A stretch of DNA of 41,327 bases from Halioglobus sp. (GCA_020443425.1 JAGRIE010000034.1:1729-43055), one strand, 5' to 3'; shown: positions 18,423 through 30,475, numbered from the stretch's first letter. Made by a program: numbers and translations. The notes: generated by a model from the letters alone, not told the origin.

Positions 18423-18460
18423 CGTGTCCGTTTATTGAGACGCACAGGTGCGCTTACAGC

Positions 18461-19516
18461 ATGGCCAGAGACAACGATAATTACCCGGGCAAGGATAAGG
18501 CTCTCTCCCATGGCTTTGATGCTGAAGCACCTGCCAGCAAGGCGCGCCGGGAGCCCACATTCAGCCGCTATGATGAGGACGAGGATTACGAAGAGCCCGA
18601 CCGCGACGCTGACTACACCTCGGGGTTTCACGCCGATGAGGTCGAAGATGACGATTTTGATGACGACTTCCCCGACGACGAGCCCGATCTGTTCGAGGAT
18701 GACGACACAGACGCCGACTACGACGATGAACTGTCAGCGGATACCGAGGAGGAAGCCGACGACTGGCAGGAGACCGATGACTCATTCGAGGAGCGCGAGG
18801 AGCGTGGGCAGACCTGGCCACTGGGGTTGATTGCAGTCGCCATTGTCGCCCTGGTTCTGCTGTTCGCGGGGGGCTATGGGGTCATGCAACAGCGCGCCGC
18901 CACCGAGGCCGAGCTGCTGGAACTGCGCGCTGCGCTCGCCACCTCCACCAACCCCGGAGATGGCCGCACTGACCGGGATGCACTGAAGGAACTGCAACAG
19001 GCCTTTGACGACCTGGAAGCCGAGGCCGAGGCGCTGCGGCTGGAAAACCGCACCCTCAGCGATACCGTGGCCGGGCTGGAGGCACAGCTGGGTGACCAGC
19101 AGACCATGCCCGCGGCGGCCGGCAGCCCCACCAGGGCCGAGCCCGTTGCCAAGACTACCACTGCGCCGCAACCGGCAGCGGCAAAACCCGCCGTCGCACA
19201 ACCGAAAGTCGCGGCGCCTGTGGCCTCCAGCCCGGCCCCGAGCAGCACCGGCACGAGCAAACCGGCTGCGGCGGCGATGTCCGGCCCGTGGTTTGTAAAC
19301 TTTGGTTCCTACGCGATGCGCAGCGTGGCGGAGTCCTGGGCCGCGCGACTGCAGCCGGGCGCCGGCAAAGTCATCGTGATGCCGATAACCAGCGGTGACC
19401 GCACACTGTACAGGCTCCGGGTGATCGGCCTCGCCGACAGGGAGTCCGCATCCCGCGTGGCGCGGAAACTCGAAGCTGACCTGGGCGTATCCGCACTCTG
19501 GGTTGGCAAAGAATAA
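18461..19516 (+). CDS. Bitopic SPOR-domain protein with acidic cytoplasmic region
   Basis: The product is 351 residues with a clear mosaic structure. Residues about 38-114 are extremely rich in Asp and Glu (for example DDDFDDDFPDDEPDLFEDDD). One transmembrane helix follows at about 119-141 (WPLGLIAVAIVALVLLFAGG). Next is a helical, probably coiled-coil region (about 145-212), then an Ala/Pro/Lys-rich linker (about 217-272). The C-terminal SPOR domain (276-351, WFVNFGSYAMRSVAESWAARL to LEADLGVSALWVG) is expected in the periplasm. SPOR domains bind peptidoglycan lacking stem peptides at division sites, so a septal envelope role is likely. The acidic tail is unusual and would face the cytoplasm. 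It is divergent from uvrD and no known name fits with confidence. Confidence 0.88.
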   Translation: MARDNDNYPGKDKALSHGFDAEAPASKARREPTFSRYDEDEDYEEPDRDADYTSGFHADEVEDDDFDDDFPDDEPDLFEDDDTDADYDDELSADTEEEADDWQETDDSFEEREERGQTWPLGLIAVAIVALVLLFAGGYGVMQQRAATEAELLELRAALATSTNPGDGRTDRDALKELQQAFDDLEAEAEALRLENRTLSDTVAGLEAQLGDQQTMPAAAGSPTRAEPVAKTTTAPQPAAAKPAVAQPKVAAPVASSPAPSSTGTSKPAAAAMSGPWFVNFGSYAMRSVAESWAARLQPGAGKVIVMPITSGDRTLYRLRVIGLADRESASRVARKLEADLGVSALWVGKE

Positions 19517-19603
19517 TCGCCGGGGGTATTGTTCCCGACTTGGCAGGAGGACGGTGTCCTGTTACTGTTTTCGCTCAAATAACACCGAGTATACGAGGCA
19601 ACC

Positions 19604-19972
19604 ATGAACACTATTATCAAGCTGGCACTTTTTGGATTGGCCCTGTCAACGGCGCCGAGCTTTGCAGACGATTGCACAGCACCTGCCGCTCCCACGCTGC
19701 CAGACGGCGCAACCGCCAGCCTGGAGGAAATGCTGGCGGGACAAAAAGCCGTCAAGGATTATCAGGCAGCCAACTCCGAGTACCGGGCCTGCCTGGACCC
19801 GAAAGTCACCGCGGCACAGACAGCCGCTGCGGGCGACTCACCGGGACCGGAACTGGTAGAAGCGCTGCAAAAGCTGAACGATGATTACAACGCCTCCGTG
19901 TCTGAGGAGGAGAAAGTGGCAGAGCAGTTCAACACCGAGCTGCGCGAGTACAAGGAAGCCAACCCCAGCTAG
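19604..19972 (+). CDS. Small secreted protein of unknown function
   Basis: The product is 122 residues. Residues 1-21 form a clean Sec signal peptide (MNTIIKLALFGLALSTAPSFA with an A-x-A-like site before DDC). The mature protein of about 100 residues is polar and mostly helical by appearance, with two cysteines (Cys24 and Cys63) that could form a disulfide in the periplasm. A GAGG ribosome binding site precedes the ATG. I do not recognise the family. It lies 87 bp after the SPOR gene on the same strand and converges on the sirB2-like gene, so its role could be in the envelope, but nothing in the sequence proves it. Confidence 0.75.
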   Translation: MNTIIKLALFGLALSTAPSFADDCTAPAAPTLPDGATASLEEMLAGQKAVKDYQAANSEYRACLDPKVTAAQTAAAGDSPGPELVEALQKLNDDYNASVSEEEKVAEQFNTELREYKEANPS

Positions 19973-19979
19973 GGTAGAA

Positions 19980-20008
19980 GCCGTCCGGGCGCGCTGCGTG
20001 CGGACGGC
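19980..20008 (+). terminator. GC-rich hairpin after the small secreted protein gene
   Basis: The arms GCCGTCCG (19980-19987) and CGGACGGC (20001-20008) form a perfect 8-bp stem around a 13-base loop, 8 bp after the stop codon at 19972. No T run follows directly. A second hairpin, AAAGCCC-AGC-GGGCTTTT at 20034-20051, lies just beyond, inside the 3' end of the convergent gene, and has a short T run on the plus strand. Together they may end transcription of the plus-strand gene. Confidence 0.45.
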
Positions 20009-20024
20009 ATCATCGGCAGCCTGT

Positions 20025-20411
20025 TCACTGCATAAAGCCCAGCGGGCTTTTACTGTAAGCCACTGACACAATGTAGCCCGCCGTGATGAGCGCCAGCAGG
20101 TAAGCGCCCACCCGCAGCCTTTTCGTTCGACCCAGGCGCAACGCCACCAGCCCCAGCGCAATATACACAACCAGAGCCAGCAGTTTCGCCAGTATCCACG
20201 GCGTCTGCAGCGGCGACAGTTGCCACACCAACAGCAAGCCAACGGCAGACAACAGCAACAGTGTATCGATCACATGCGGGAGACGCTTGACCACCCGGTG
20301 GCCAAGTGCGGGGTTGTCGGTGGCCATCCAGTAACCGCGCAGGCTGAAGCCGGCAATCGACAGCAGTGCACAACTGACATGCAGGAGCTTGAGAAAAGCT
20401 GCCGATGTCAC
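20025..20411 (-). CDS. SirB2 family membrane protein
   Basis: The product is 128 residues with four hydrophobic segments. The pattern LKLLHVSCALLSIAGFSLRGYWM at the N terminus and RRVVKRLPHVIDTLLLLSAVGL-like text (here HRVVKRLPHVIDTLLLLSAVGL) match the SirB2/InvE family. The conserved histidines (HVS, PHVID) could bind a metal or heme, but the function is unknown. The GTG start at 20411 overlaps the glmS stop codon in the sequence GTGA, so it is translationally coupled to glmS and probably the last gene of the glmU-glmS unit. Confidence 0.85.
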   Translation of the reverse strand: MTSAAFLKLLHVSCALLSIAGFSLRGYWMATDNPALGHRVVKRLPHVIDTLLLLSAVGLLLVWQLSPLQTPWILAKLLALVVYIALGLVALRLGRTKRLRVGAYLLALITAGYIVSVAYSKSPLGFMQ

Positions 20412-22237
20412 TCGACGGTAACGGACTTGGCCAGGTTGCGCGGCTTGTCGACATCCGTCCCTTTTTGCAGGGCGACATGGTAGGACAGCAGTTGCAGGGC
20501 CACTGTGTACACAATGGGTTTCAATACCTCAGGGCAGTGCGGCATCGGCAGCACCGTCACCCGGTCTTCGGTGGCGAACCCGGCTTCGCGATCGGCGAAC
20601 ACAAACAGCTCTCCGCCGCGCGAGCGCACTTCCTCCAGATTCGACTTCAACTTCTCCAGCAGTTCATCGTTCGGGGCTACCGCCACTACCGGCATGTCGT
20701 CATCCACCAGCGCCAGCGGCCCGTGCTTGAGCTCGCCCGCCGGATAGGCCTCCGCGTGGATGTAGGAGATCTCCTTCAGCTTGAGCGCTCCTTCCATGGC
20801 TATCGGGTACTGGATACCGCGCCCGAGGAACAGCGCATGCCGCTTCGGGATAAACGCCTCCGACAGTGTCTGGATGGCGCTGTTGAGTTCCAGCGTCTGG
20901 CGCACGTAATGCGGCAGGTCCTGCAGCGCCTGGATGATCTCAAGCTGTCGCGCCTCGGCCATATTGCGGCGCCGGCCCAGCGCCAGTGTCAACATCAGCA
21001 TCGCCACCAACTGGGTGGTGAACGCCTTGGTGGACGCCACACCGATCTCGGCGCCGGCGCGGGTCAGGAACACCAGGTCACACTCGCGCACCAGTGAGCT
21101 GTTGTCGACGTTGGCCACCACCAGGCTGCCGATGAATTCACCCTCGGTGGCGTTGCGCAACGCCGCCAGCGTATCGGCGGTTTCGCCCGACTGTGAGATT
21201 GCGACCAGCAGGGTTCCCTCGTGTTGTACGCGCTTGCGATAGCGGAACTCCGACGCCACTTCCACTTCACAGCTGATGCCGGCAATCTCCTCCAGCCAGT
21301 ACCGCGCCACCATACCAGCGTGGTAGCTGGTGCCGCAGGCCACAATCTGCACATTGGTCACGCGATCGAATACGCCGGCGGCAGCGTTGCCGAAACTGTC
21401 CTCGACGTCCTGCACCGTGGTCGCGCCGGCGAGTGTCGCTTCCAGCGCCACCGGTTGTTCGAAGATCTCTTTCATCATGTAGTGATCAAAATCACCCAGC
21501 TCACTGGTCTCCAGCGCCTCCTGGATACGCTTGGTGGGGCGCTCAACGGACTCGCCCTCAAGGGTGCATACCTGCACTGCACCGGGAGTGATCTCTACCA
21601 GGTCACCCTCTTCCAGGTAGATGAAACGATCCGTGACCTGGCGCAGGGCCATCTGGTCTGACGCGAGAAAGTTCTCGCCAATCCCGACGCCGACAACCAG
21701 CGGGCTGCCCTTGCGGGCACCGACCACCGTGTCCGGATATTCAACATCGATAGCCGCCAGCGCGTACGCACCCTCCAGCCTGGCGACCGTTTTTTGCATC
21801 GCCTGCATCAGGGAGGCTCCCGCTTGCAGGTGCTGGTGCAGCAGGTGGGCGATCACTTCAGTATCAGTCACTGAGGCCATTTCGTAGCCGACATCGATCA
21901 GTTCTTTTCTCAATGCGGCGTGATTTTCAATAATGCCGTTGTGCACCAGTGCCAGGCGCTGGCCCGAGGTGTGCGGGTGGGCGTTTTCCTGCGACGGCTT
22001 ACCATGCGTCGCCCAGCGTGTATGCGCGATACCAGTGCTGCCGTAGAACGGCTCCTGCAGCTGCGCCGCTTCCAGTTCTTTCACTTTGCCGTTGCGTTTG
22101 TGTATCTGCAGGCCGCGCTGCTCATTGATCAGCGCCATGCCGGCCGAGTCGTAGCCCCGGTACTCCAGCCGTCGCAATCCCTCCAGCAGTATTTCAGATA
22201 CTTCACGCCGCGCTGCGGCGGCAACGATGCCACACAT
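20408..22237 (-). CDS. glmS: Glutamine-fructose-6-phosphate aminotransferase GlmS
   Basis: The product is 609 residues, the standard length. It makes glucosamine-6-phosphate from fructose-6-phosphate and glutamine, the entry to UDP-GlcNAc and peptidoglycan synthesis. The N-terminal nucleophile Cys2 is present (MCGIVAAAARREV), and the glutaminase domain shows LEYRGYDSAG and HTRWATHGKPSQENAHPH. Two SIS isomerase domains follow (ACGTSYHAGMVARYWLEE, ISQSGETADTLAAL, ASTKAFTTQL, LGRGIQYPIAMEGALKLKE). The C terminus ends NLAKSVTVE, which is highly conserved. The start is two bases after the glmU stop. I see no glmS ribozyme or extended leader; the gene is simply cotranscribed with glmU. Confidence 0.98.
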   Translation of the reverse strand: MCGIVAAAARREVSEILLEGLRRLEYRGYDSAGMALINEQRGLQIHKRNGKVKELEAAQLQEPFYGSTGIAHTRWATHGKPSQENAHPHTSGQRLALVHNGIIENHAALRKELIDVGYEMASVTDTEVIAHLLHQHLQAGASLMQAMQKTVARLEGAYALAAIDVEYPDTVVGARKGSPLVVGVGIGENFLASDQMALRQVTDRFIYLEEGDLVEITPGAVQVCTLEGESVERPTKRIQEALETSELGDFDHYMMKEIFEQPVALEATLAGATTVQDVEDSFGNAAAGVFDRVTNVQIVACGTSYHAGMVARYWLEEIAGISCEVEVASEFRYRKRVQHEGTLLVAISQSGETADTLAALRNATEGEFIGSLVVANVDNSSLVRECDLVFLTRAGAEIGVASTKAFTTQLVAMLMLTLALGRRRNMAEARQLEIIQALQDLPHYVRQTLELNSAIQTLSEAFIPKRHALFLGRGIQYPIAMEGALKLKEISYIHAEAYPAGELKHGPLALVDDDMPVVAVAPNDELLEKLKSNLEEVRSRGGELFVFADREAGFATEDRVTVLPMPHCPEVLKPIVYTVALQLLSYHVALQKGTDVDKPRNLAKSVTVE

Positions 22238-22239
22238 AA

Positions 22240-23610
22240 TTAGTCCTTGCTGCCGCGTTTGTCGGGGCGATTCCAGCCCTTGATATTGCGCTGTCGCGCC
22301 CGGCTGACCGCCAGCTCGTCCCTGCCCACCGCAGTGGTGACCGTGGAACCGGCGGCGATAAAACCCTGCTCGTCTATGCGAAGCGGTGCAACCAGTGTGC
22401 TGTTGGAACCGACAAAGACACCCCGGCCGATTTCCGTCCTGTGCTTGTTGATGCCATCGTAGTTGCAGGTGATTGTTCCCGCGCCGATGTTGACCTCTGC
22501 GCCCATCTCACAATCGCCGATATAGCTGAGGTGATTAACCTTGCTGTCCTGGCCAATGCTGGCTTTCTTGGTCTCAACAAAATTCCCGATTCGGGCGCCA
22601 TCCGCCAACACCGTGCCGGGGCGCAACCTGGCATAGGGCCCGACACTGCAATCCCTGCCTATTGTCGTCTCCTGTAGATGACTCATCGGGTGGATGACAG
22701 TACCGGCGGCAACGGTGACATCCGACAACACACAGTTGGCGCCGATGGTGACACCGTCACCCAGTGTCACATCGCCCTCAAATACCGCGTTGATGTCGAT
22801 CGAGACGTCCTCGCCACAGCTGAGCTTGCCGCGGATATCCAGGCGCGCCGCATCTGCAATGCTGACGCCGTCGCGCATCAAGTCCTCGGCCAGGCGGCGC
22901 TGGTACTCCCGCTCGACCTGGTTGAGCTGCACGCGGTCATTGACACCGAGAATTTCCAGTTCGCATTCCGCAGTACAGGATGCCACCGTATTCCCGTCGG
23001 CCACCGCCAGGCGAATGATATCCGGAAGGTAGTACTCGCCCTGCTGGTTACTGTTGTCCACCCGGGGCAGGTAAGCGAGAAGATCACGCGCAGGCGCGGC
23101 CAGCAACCCGGTGTTGATCTCCCGCAGCAGACGCTGTTCGTCTGTCGCATCTTTCTCTTCCACGACACCGATCAGTGCGTTGTCCCGGTCCCGCAGGATC
23201 CTGCCATAGCCCCTGGGGTTGTCCAGTACCGCCGTCAGCAGGGCGGGCCTGTCCTGCGCATGTGATACCAGGTGTTGCAGGGTGCTGAGGCGCGTCATCG
23301 GTACATCGCCGTATAGCACCAGTACCACACTGTCCTCAGCGACAGCGGGCAGCGCCTGCATAACCGCGTGGCCGGTACCCAGCCGCTGCGACTGCTCCAC
23401 CCAGTTGATGTCGTATCCTGCCAAGGCCTGCCGGACCTGCTCGCTGCCGTGACCAACCACCACATGAAGCGCCACTGGCGACAGTGCCTGGGCTGTATTG
23501 ATCACATGTTCAAGCAGCGGCCTGCCCCCCACCGGATGTAATACCTTGGGCAGCCGCGATTTCATACGTGTTCCCTGTCCGGCGGCGAGGATCACGATTT
23601 CAAGGTTCAT
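22240..23610 (-). CDS. glmU: Bifunctional UDP-GlcNAc pyrophosphorylase / GlcN-1-P acetyltransferase GlmU
   Basis: The product is 456 residues. The N-terminal uridylyltransferase domain begins MNLEIVILAAGQGTRMKSRLPKVLH with the nucleotide-binding GxGTRMxSxxPK motif. The C-terminal left-handed beta-helix (about residue 250 onward) shows hexapeptide repeats and the acetyltransferase active-site region NFVETKKASIGQDSKVNHLSYIGD. It makes UDP-GlcNAc with GlmS in the same operon. The ATG at 23610 follows an AGGAAGG ribosome binding site and gives the usual family length; a longer frame upstream to 23721 runs through the promoter and is not translated. Confidence 0.97.
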   Translation of the reverse strand: MNLEIVILAAGQGTRMKSRLPKVLHPVGGRPLLEHVINTAQALSPVALHVVVGHGSEQVRQALAGYDINWVEQSQRLGTGHAVMQALPAVAEDSVVLVLYGDVPMTRLSTLQHLVSHAQDRPALLTAVLDNPRGYGRILRDRDNALIGVVEEKDATDEQRLLREINTGLLAAPARDLLAYLPRVDNSNQQGEYYLPDIIRLAVADGNTVASCTAECELEILGVNDRVQLNQVEREYQRRLAEDLMRDGVSIADAARLDIRGKLSCGEDVSIDINAVFEGDVTLGDGVTIGANCVLSDVTVAAGTVIHPMSHLQETTIGRDCSVGPYARLRPGTVLADGARIGNFVETKKASIGQDSKVNHLSYIGDCEMGAEVNIGAGTITCNYDGINKHRTEIGRGVFVGSNSTLVAPLRIDEQGFIAAGSTVTTAVGRDELAVSRARQRNIKGWNRPDKRGSKD

Positions 23611-23673
23611 GGCAATAGGGAATCCTTCCTGTGTCGTTATATCGGGACGGGCAACGTGATAAATGTTTGCGAC

Positions 23674-23702
23674 ATTATGCGCCGCCCTAAAGCTGCCGCC
23701 AA
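23674..23702 (-). promoter_or_regulatory. Sigma70-type promoter for glmU-glmS
   Basis: On the minus strand TTGGCG (23697-23702) and CATAAT (23674-23679) are 17 bases apart, matching four and five of six consensus positions. The site lies between the atp operon terminator and the glmU start codon, with a leader of about 60 bases. Confidence 0.55.
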
Positions 23703-23733
23703 CTGCGGCAGTGTGAAGCAATTAGCAACTGGC

Positions 23734-23761
23734 AAAAAAAAACCCCGGCCATGCCGGGGTT
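23734..23761 (-). terminator. Rho-independent terminator of the ATP synthase operon
   Basis: The arms AACCCCGGC (23741-23749) and GCCGGGGTT (23753-23761) form a perfect 9-bp stem with a 3-base loop. On the minus strand the stem is followed directly by a run of T (nine A on the plus strand, 23734-23742). It lies 31 bp after the atpC stop and separates the atp operon from glmU. Confidence 0.93.
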
Positions 23762-23791
23762 ACTGTGTTTCAACGGGATGATTGTACAGGG

Positions 23792-24220
23792 CTAGCCGCG
23801 ACCAGACCGGTTCCTCATCTTGCGCAGGGTTGCCAGCTGGGCCGCCGCCTCAGCCAACTGCGCTGACGCACGTCCATAATCGAAATCACCGGTCTGGTTG
23901 GCCAGAGCCTGCTCGGCCTCTCTGCGCGCTTCCTCCGCTGCAGCCTCGTCGACATCATCGGCGCGCAGGGCGGTGTCTGCCAGGATGGACACTACGCCCG
24001 GCTGGACTTCAAGGAAGCCCCCGGAGACGTAAAACACCTGCTCGTGACCGTCCTGGGCAACGATCCTGACCGGACCCGGTACCAGCGAAGTGAGAAGTGG
24101 CGCGTGACCGTAGCCAACACCCAGCTCTCCCATCTCGCCTGTTGCCACCAGCGTCTCTACCAGCCCGGAGTAAATTTCTTCCTCCGCGCTGACGATGTCG
24201 CAATGAATGGTCATTGCCAT
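23792..24220 (-). CDS. atpC: ATP synthase F1 subunit epsilon
   Basis: The product is 142 residues. The N-terminal beta-sandwich ([58 protein letters not shown]) is typical. The C-terminal helical hairpin ([16 protein letters not shown] onward) is the regulatory element that can inhibit ATP hydrolysis. The ATG at 24220 follows a GAGAGG ribosome binding site; a second ATG two codons later is possible. It is the last gene of the atp operon, 29 bp after atpD. Confidence 0.96.
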   Translation of the reverse strand: MAMTIHCDIVSAEEEIYSGLVETLVATGEMGELGVGYGHAPLLTSLVPGPVRIVAQDGHEQVFYVSGGFLEVQPGVVSILADTALRADDVDEAAAEEARREAEQALANQTGDFDYGRASAQLAEAAAQLATLRKMRNRSGRG

Positions 24221-24249
24221 AGTTTAGCCTCTCTAAAGTCCGTGCCGGC

Positions 24250-25743
<1,494 letters not shown>

Positions 25744-25753
25744 TTACGACGCC

Positions 25754-26617
25754 TTAGCCAATTGCCGCAGCACCACTTACGATTTCCGACAGTTCCTGTG
25801 TAATCGCTGCCTGTCGCGCTTTGTTGTAAATCAGCTGCAGGTCATCCATCAGCTCACCGGCATTCTCGGTAGCGTTTTTCATCGCCAGCATCCGCGCCGC
25901 CTGCTCACATGCACCGTTCTCGACCACAGCCTGGTACACCTGCGATTCGATATATCGCGTCAGCAGGCCCTCCAGCAGTTCTTTCGCATCAGGCTCGTAG
26001 ATATAGTCCCAGTGATGCTGCATTTCCTGGCTGTCGTCAGCCTCCAGCGGCAGCAGCTGCTCGACGGTCGGAACCTGTGTCATGGTGTTGACGAACTGGT
26101 TGCTCACCAGGAACAGGCGATCAATACGCCCTTCCTCGTAGGCATCCAGCATGGCTTTGACACCGCCGATCAAATCAGCCAGCGCGGGCTTTTCGCCAAT
26201 GTCTCGAATAGCCGCCGTGACATTGCCGCCGTAACTGCCGAAAAATGCTGCGGCCTTCGCGCCTATCAGGGACAGTTCAATTTCAACACCCTGGTCAGAC
26301 CACTCTTTCATGGCTTTGACAGTGCTTTTGAACAGGTTGATGTTCAAACCACCGCAGAGACCGCGATCTGTGGACACTACGAGAAAACCCACTCGCTTGA
26401 TGTCGCGCTGCTCCATGTACATATGGCGGTATTCCGGTGCGGCGTTGGCGATATGCCCCACCACTGCGCGCATACGTCGTGCGTAAGGCTTACCCAGGCG
26501 CATACGCTCCTGGGCCTTGCGCATTTTGCTCGCCGCCACCATTTCCATGGCGCTTGTGATCTTCTGCGTGCTGCGTATGCTCGAGATCTTTGTGCGTATT
26601 TCTTTTCCGACTGCCAT
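25754..26617 (-). CDS. atpG: ATP synthase F1 subunit gamma
   Basis: The product is 287 residues, the same as in E. coli, and forms the rotating central stalk. The N-terminal helix [33 protein letters not shown] and the C-terminal helix [45 protein letters not shown] are both conserved. [18 protein letters not shown] in the middle is diagnostic. The ATG follows a GAGGA ribosome binding site, 15 bp after atpA. Confidence 0.98.
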   Translation of the reverse strand: MAVGKEIRTKISSIRSTQKITSAMEMVAASKMRKAQERMRLGKPYARRMRAVVGHIANAAPEYRHMYMEQRDIKRVGFLVVSTDRGLCGGLNINLFKSTVKAMKEWSDQGVEIELSLIGAKAAAFFGSYGGNVTAAIRDIGEKPALADLIGGVKAMLDAYEEGRIDRLFLVSNQFVNTMTQVPTVEQLLPLEADDSQEMQHHWDYIYEPDAKELLEGLLTRYIESQVYQAVVENGACEQAARMLAMKNATENAGELMDDLQLIYNKARQAAITQELSEIVSGAAAIG

Positions 26618-26632
26618 TTACTGGTCCTCGGC

Positions 26633-28177
26633 TTACCAGGTCTGCGTGGCTTTGAAGTTCTCGATAGCCGCCTTGAACGTGGCATCGATCTCGTCGTTGT
26701 AATCACCGGTCTTGACAATGCGGTTCATCAGTTCGCCGTGCTCCGTGCGCATGAAGGAGAGCAGCGCGTGTTCAAAATCACCGATTTTGTTCACCTCGAT
26801 GTCATTGAGGTAGCCCTCGTTCGCCGCGTACAGCATGACACCCATATCCGCGATGCTCTGTGGTGAGTACTGCTTCTGCTTCATCAGTTCGGTAACGCGC
26901 TCACCGTGATCCAGCTGTGCGCGCGTGGCGTCATCCAGATCAGATGCAAACTGTGAGAACGCCGCCAGTTCGCGGTACTGTGCGAGTGCAGTACGAATAC
27001 CGCCCGACAGCTTCTTGATGATTTTGGTCTGGGCCGCACCACCCACACGCGATACCGAGATACCCGCGTTCATCGCAGGGCGCACGCCAGCGTTGAACAT
27101 GTCGGCTTCAAGGAAGATCTGGCCGTCGGTAATAGAGATCACGTTGGTCGGTACGAACGCAGATACGTCACCGGCCTGGGTTTCAATCACGGGCAGTGCC
27201 GTCAGCGAACCGGTCTTGCCTTTCACCTCACCGTTGGTGAAGTTTTCAACATAGGTTTCGTTGACACGCGCAGCGCGCTCCAGCAAACGGGAGTGCAGGT
27301 AGAATACGTCACCGGGGTAGGCTTCACGGCCCGGCGGGCGACGCAGCAGCAGTGAGATCTGGCGGTACGCCCACGCCTGCTTGGTCAGGTCATCGTAGAT
27401 AATCAGGGCATCTTCACCGCGGTCGCGGTAGTACTCACCCATGGTGCATCCGGCAAACGGTGCGAGGTACTGCATCGCCGCAGGGTCGGAAGCAGTCGCC
27501 GCGACAACAATGGTGTGCTCCATTGCGCCGTGCTCTTCCAGTTTGCGCACTACAGCGGCAACAGAGGAGGCCTTCTGGCCAATGGCCACGTAGACACACT
27601 TAATACCGGAGCCTTTCTGGTTGATGATGGCATCGACCGCGATGGCGGTTTTACCGATCTGGCGATCGCCGATAATCAACTCGCGCTGTCCGCGGCCGAT
27701 CGGCACCATCGCATCAACCGCTTTCAGGCCGATTTGTACCGGCTGGTCAACCGACTTACGCGCGATAACGCCGGGGGCAACCTTTTCCAGAGCATCTGTC
27801 AGCGGGGCGTTGATCGGGCCCTTGCCATCGATGGGGTTACCCAGGGCATCAACCACGCGGCCCTGCAGCTCAGGGCCTACAGGCACCTCGAGGATGCGGC
27901 CGGTGCAGCGACAGGACTGGCCTTCTGCCAGGCCTTTGTAATCACCCAGGATAACCGCGCCGACAGAGTCGCGCTCCAGGTTCAAGGCCATACCGAATAT
28001 ACCGCCGTCAAACTCGATCATTTCGCCGTACATCACGTCGGCCAGACCGTGGATACGGATGATGCCGTCGGTCACCGATACCACGGTACCCACGTTGCGC
28101 GCTTCTGACGTGACATCGAGCTGGTCGATGCGGCGCTTGATAATTTCGCTAATCTCTGATGGATTCAGTTGCTGCAT
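26633..28177 (-). CDS. atpA: ATP synthase F1 subunit alpha
   Basis: The product is 514 residues (E. coli 513) and binds nucleotides at the non-catalytic sites. It shows the start [19 protein letters not shown], Walker [57 protein letters not shown], and [12 protein letters not shown]. The ATG follows a GAGGA ribosome binding site. It lies 30 bp after atpH and 15 bp before atpG. Confidence 0.98.
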   Translation of the reverse strand: MQQLNPSEISEIIKRRIDQLDVTSEARNVGTVVSVTDGIIRIHGLADVMYGEMIEFDGGIFGMALNLERDSVGAVILGDYKGLAEGQSCRCTGRILEVPVGPELQGRVVDALGNPIDGKGPINAPLTDALEKVAPGVIARKSVDQPVQIGLKAVDAMVPIGRGQRELIIGDRQIGKTAIAVDAIINQKGSGIKCVYVAIGQKASSVAAVVRKLEEHGAMEHTIVVAATASDPAAMQYLAPFAGCTMGEYYRDRGEDALIIYDDLTKQAWAYRQISLLLRRPPGREAYPGDVFYLHSRLLERAARVNETYVENFTNGEVKGKTGSLTALPVIETQAGDVSAFVPTNVISITDGQIFLEADMFNAGVRPAMNAGISVSRVGGAAQTKIIKKLSGGIRTALAQYRELAAFSQFASDLDDATRAQLDHGERVTELMKQKQYSPQSIADMGVMLYAANEGYLNDIEVNKIGDFEHALLSFMRTEHGELMNRIVKTGDYNDEIDATFKAAIENFKATQTW

Positions 28178-28207
28178 GCTCTAATCCTCAATCCTAAGTC
28201 TGTAAGT

Positions 28208-28744
28208 CTAGGAATTCATTGCTGCGGCCAGCTTGTTCAGCCGACCACGTATTGAGCCATCGATCACCAGATCACCGGCCCTGATTAATACACCACCGAG
28301 CAGATTCCTGTCCGTGGAGGTGCGGACTTCTACCTGGCGCTCGAGTTTCTTGCCCAGCACTGCAGCCAGTTTGTCCCGTGTCGCATCTGCCAGATCGAAA
28401 GCAGAGACAACCTCTACGTCCACGGTTTTTTCCTGGTTGGCTTTGTACTGCGCGAACAATGCGTATATCTCTGGCAACAGCGCCAGGCGTTTGTTACCCG
28501 CCAGTACCGCAATAAAGTTGCGCGCTTCTGCACCGAGAGCATCGCCGCAGACTTCGCTGAGCGTTTTGGCCTGCTGCTCAGCAGTCAATGAAGGATCATT
28601 GAGCGCCGTCTTCATGCCGTCGTCTGTAGCAACCGCTGCTGCGATCGCCAGTTGCTCTGCCCACTGCGACAGCTGGTTGTGATCGCGGGCGTATTCAAAC
28701 GCGGCTCTGGCATAGGGTCGCGCTAATGTGCTTAATTCGGCCAT
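28208..28744 (-). CDS. atpH: ATP synthase F1 subunit delta
   Basis: The product is 178 residues (E. coli 177) and links F1 to the peripheral stalk. The N-terminal LARPYARAAFEYARDHNQLSQW and the C-terminal DRNLLGGVLIRAGDLVIDGSIRGRLNKLAAAM are characteristic. The ATG at 28744 follows GGGG as a moderate ribosome binding site, 12 bp after the atpF stop. Confidence 0.97.
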   Translation of the reverse strand: MAELSTLARPYARAAFEYARDHNQLSQWAEQLAIAAAVATDDGMKTALNDPSLTAEQQAKTLSEVCGDALGAEARNFIAVLAGNKRLALLPEIYALFAQYKANQEKTVDVEVVSAFDLADATRDKLAAVLGKKLERQVEVRTSTDRNLLGGVLIRAGDLVIDGSIRGRLNKLAAAMNS

Positions 28745-28756
28745 TGCGTCCCCGCT

Positions 28757-29227
28757 CTAAAGCTCTGAAGCCAGTTTGTCGACCAGTTCGGTATGGGCCT
28801 TGGGATCGATGGTTGCACCCAGAACCTTTTCAGCGCCGGCCAGCGCCAGTGCTGCAACCTGGCCGCGGAGATGCTCCTTGGCTCGGTTTGTCTCCTGCTC
28901 TATCTCAGCCTGTGCGGCGGCTTTCACTCGATCTGCCTCCACAATAGCGGCCTGCTTCGCCTCTTCAACCAGTTGCGCGCTGCGTTTATTGGCAGCATCT
29001 ACAATACCGGCCGCCTCGTGCTTGGCTTCTTTCAGGCGTTCTACCGCTTTCTCCTGGGCCAGCTCGAGATCGTGGCTGGCGCGGTCCGCTGCCGCCAGTC
29101 CATCCGCAATCTTCTTTTCGCGCTCTGCCATGGCGGCCAACAGCGGCGGCCAGACATACTTCATGCAGAACATGACAAAGCAGACAAAGGCGATCATCTG
29201 CCCAATAAGCGTAAGATTAATATTCAC
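28757..29227 (-). CDS. atpF: ATP synthase Fo subunit b
   Basis: The product is 156 residues, identical in length to the E. coli subunit. An N-terminal membrane helix ([29 protein letters not shown], residues about 5-26) is followed by a long charged helix that dimerises as the peripheral stalk. The start is a GTG with a strong GAGGAG ribosome binding site. Only this single b-type gene is present. Confidence 0.97.
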   Translation of the reverse strand: MNINLTLIGQMIAFVCFVMFCMKYVWPPLLAAMAEREKKIADGLAAADRASHDLELAQEKAVERLKEAKHEAAGIVDAANKRSAQLVEEAKQAAIVEADRVKAAAQAEIEQETNRAKEHLRGQVAALALAGAEKVLGATIDPKAHTELVDKLASEL

Positions 29228-29292
29228 GCCGTGCTCCTCACAGATTATGAAGGGTCGCGCTCACGGCGACCCCATTCCTGTCGGCGGTTGAA

Positions 29293-29532
<240 letters not shown>

Positions 29533-29571
29533 CTAGCGTTAAATTAAGCAGAGCTTAAAAGTTAAAGTAAA

Positions 29572-30453
<882 letters not shown>

Positions 30454-30475
30454 CTATCAAAACACTCGCGTCTAT

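Noticed and set aside
18304-18460. SOS box for uvrD
   Set aside because: No CTGT-N8-ACAG sequence is present in the gap; CTGTCCGGAAAC lacks the second half.
22240-23721. Longer GlmU with 37 extra N-terminal residues
   Set aside because: The extension has no family support and runs through the predicted promoter; the ATG at 23610 has a strong ribosome binding site and gives the usual 456 residues.
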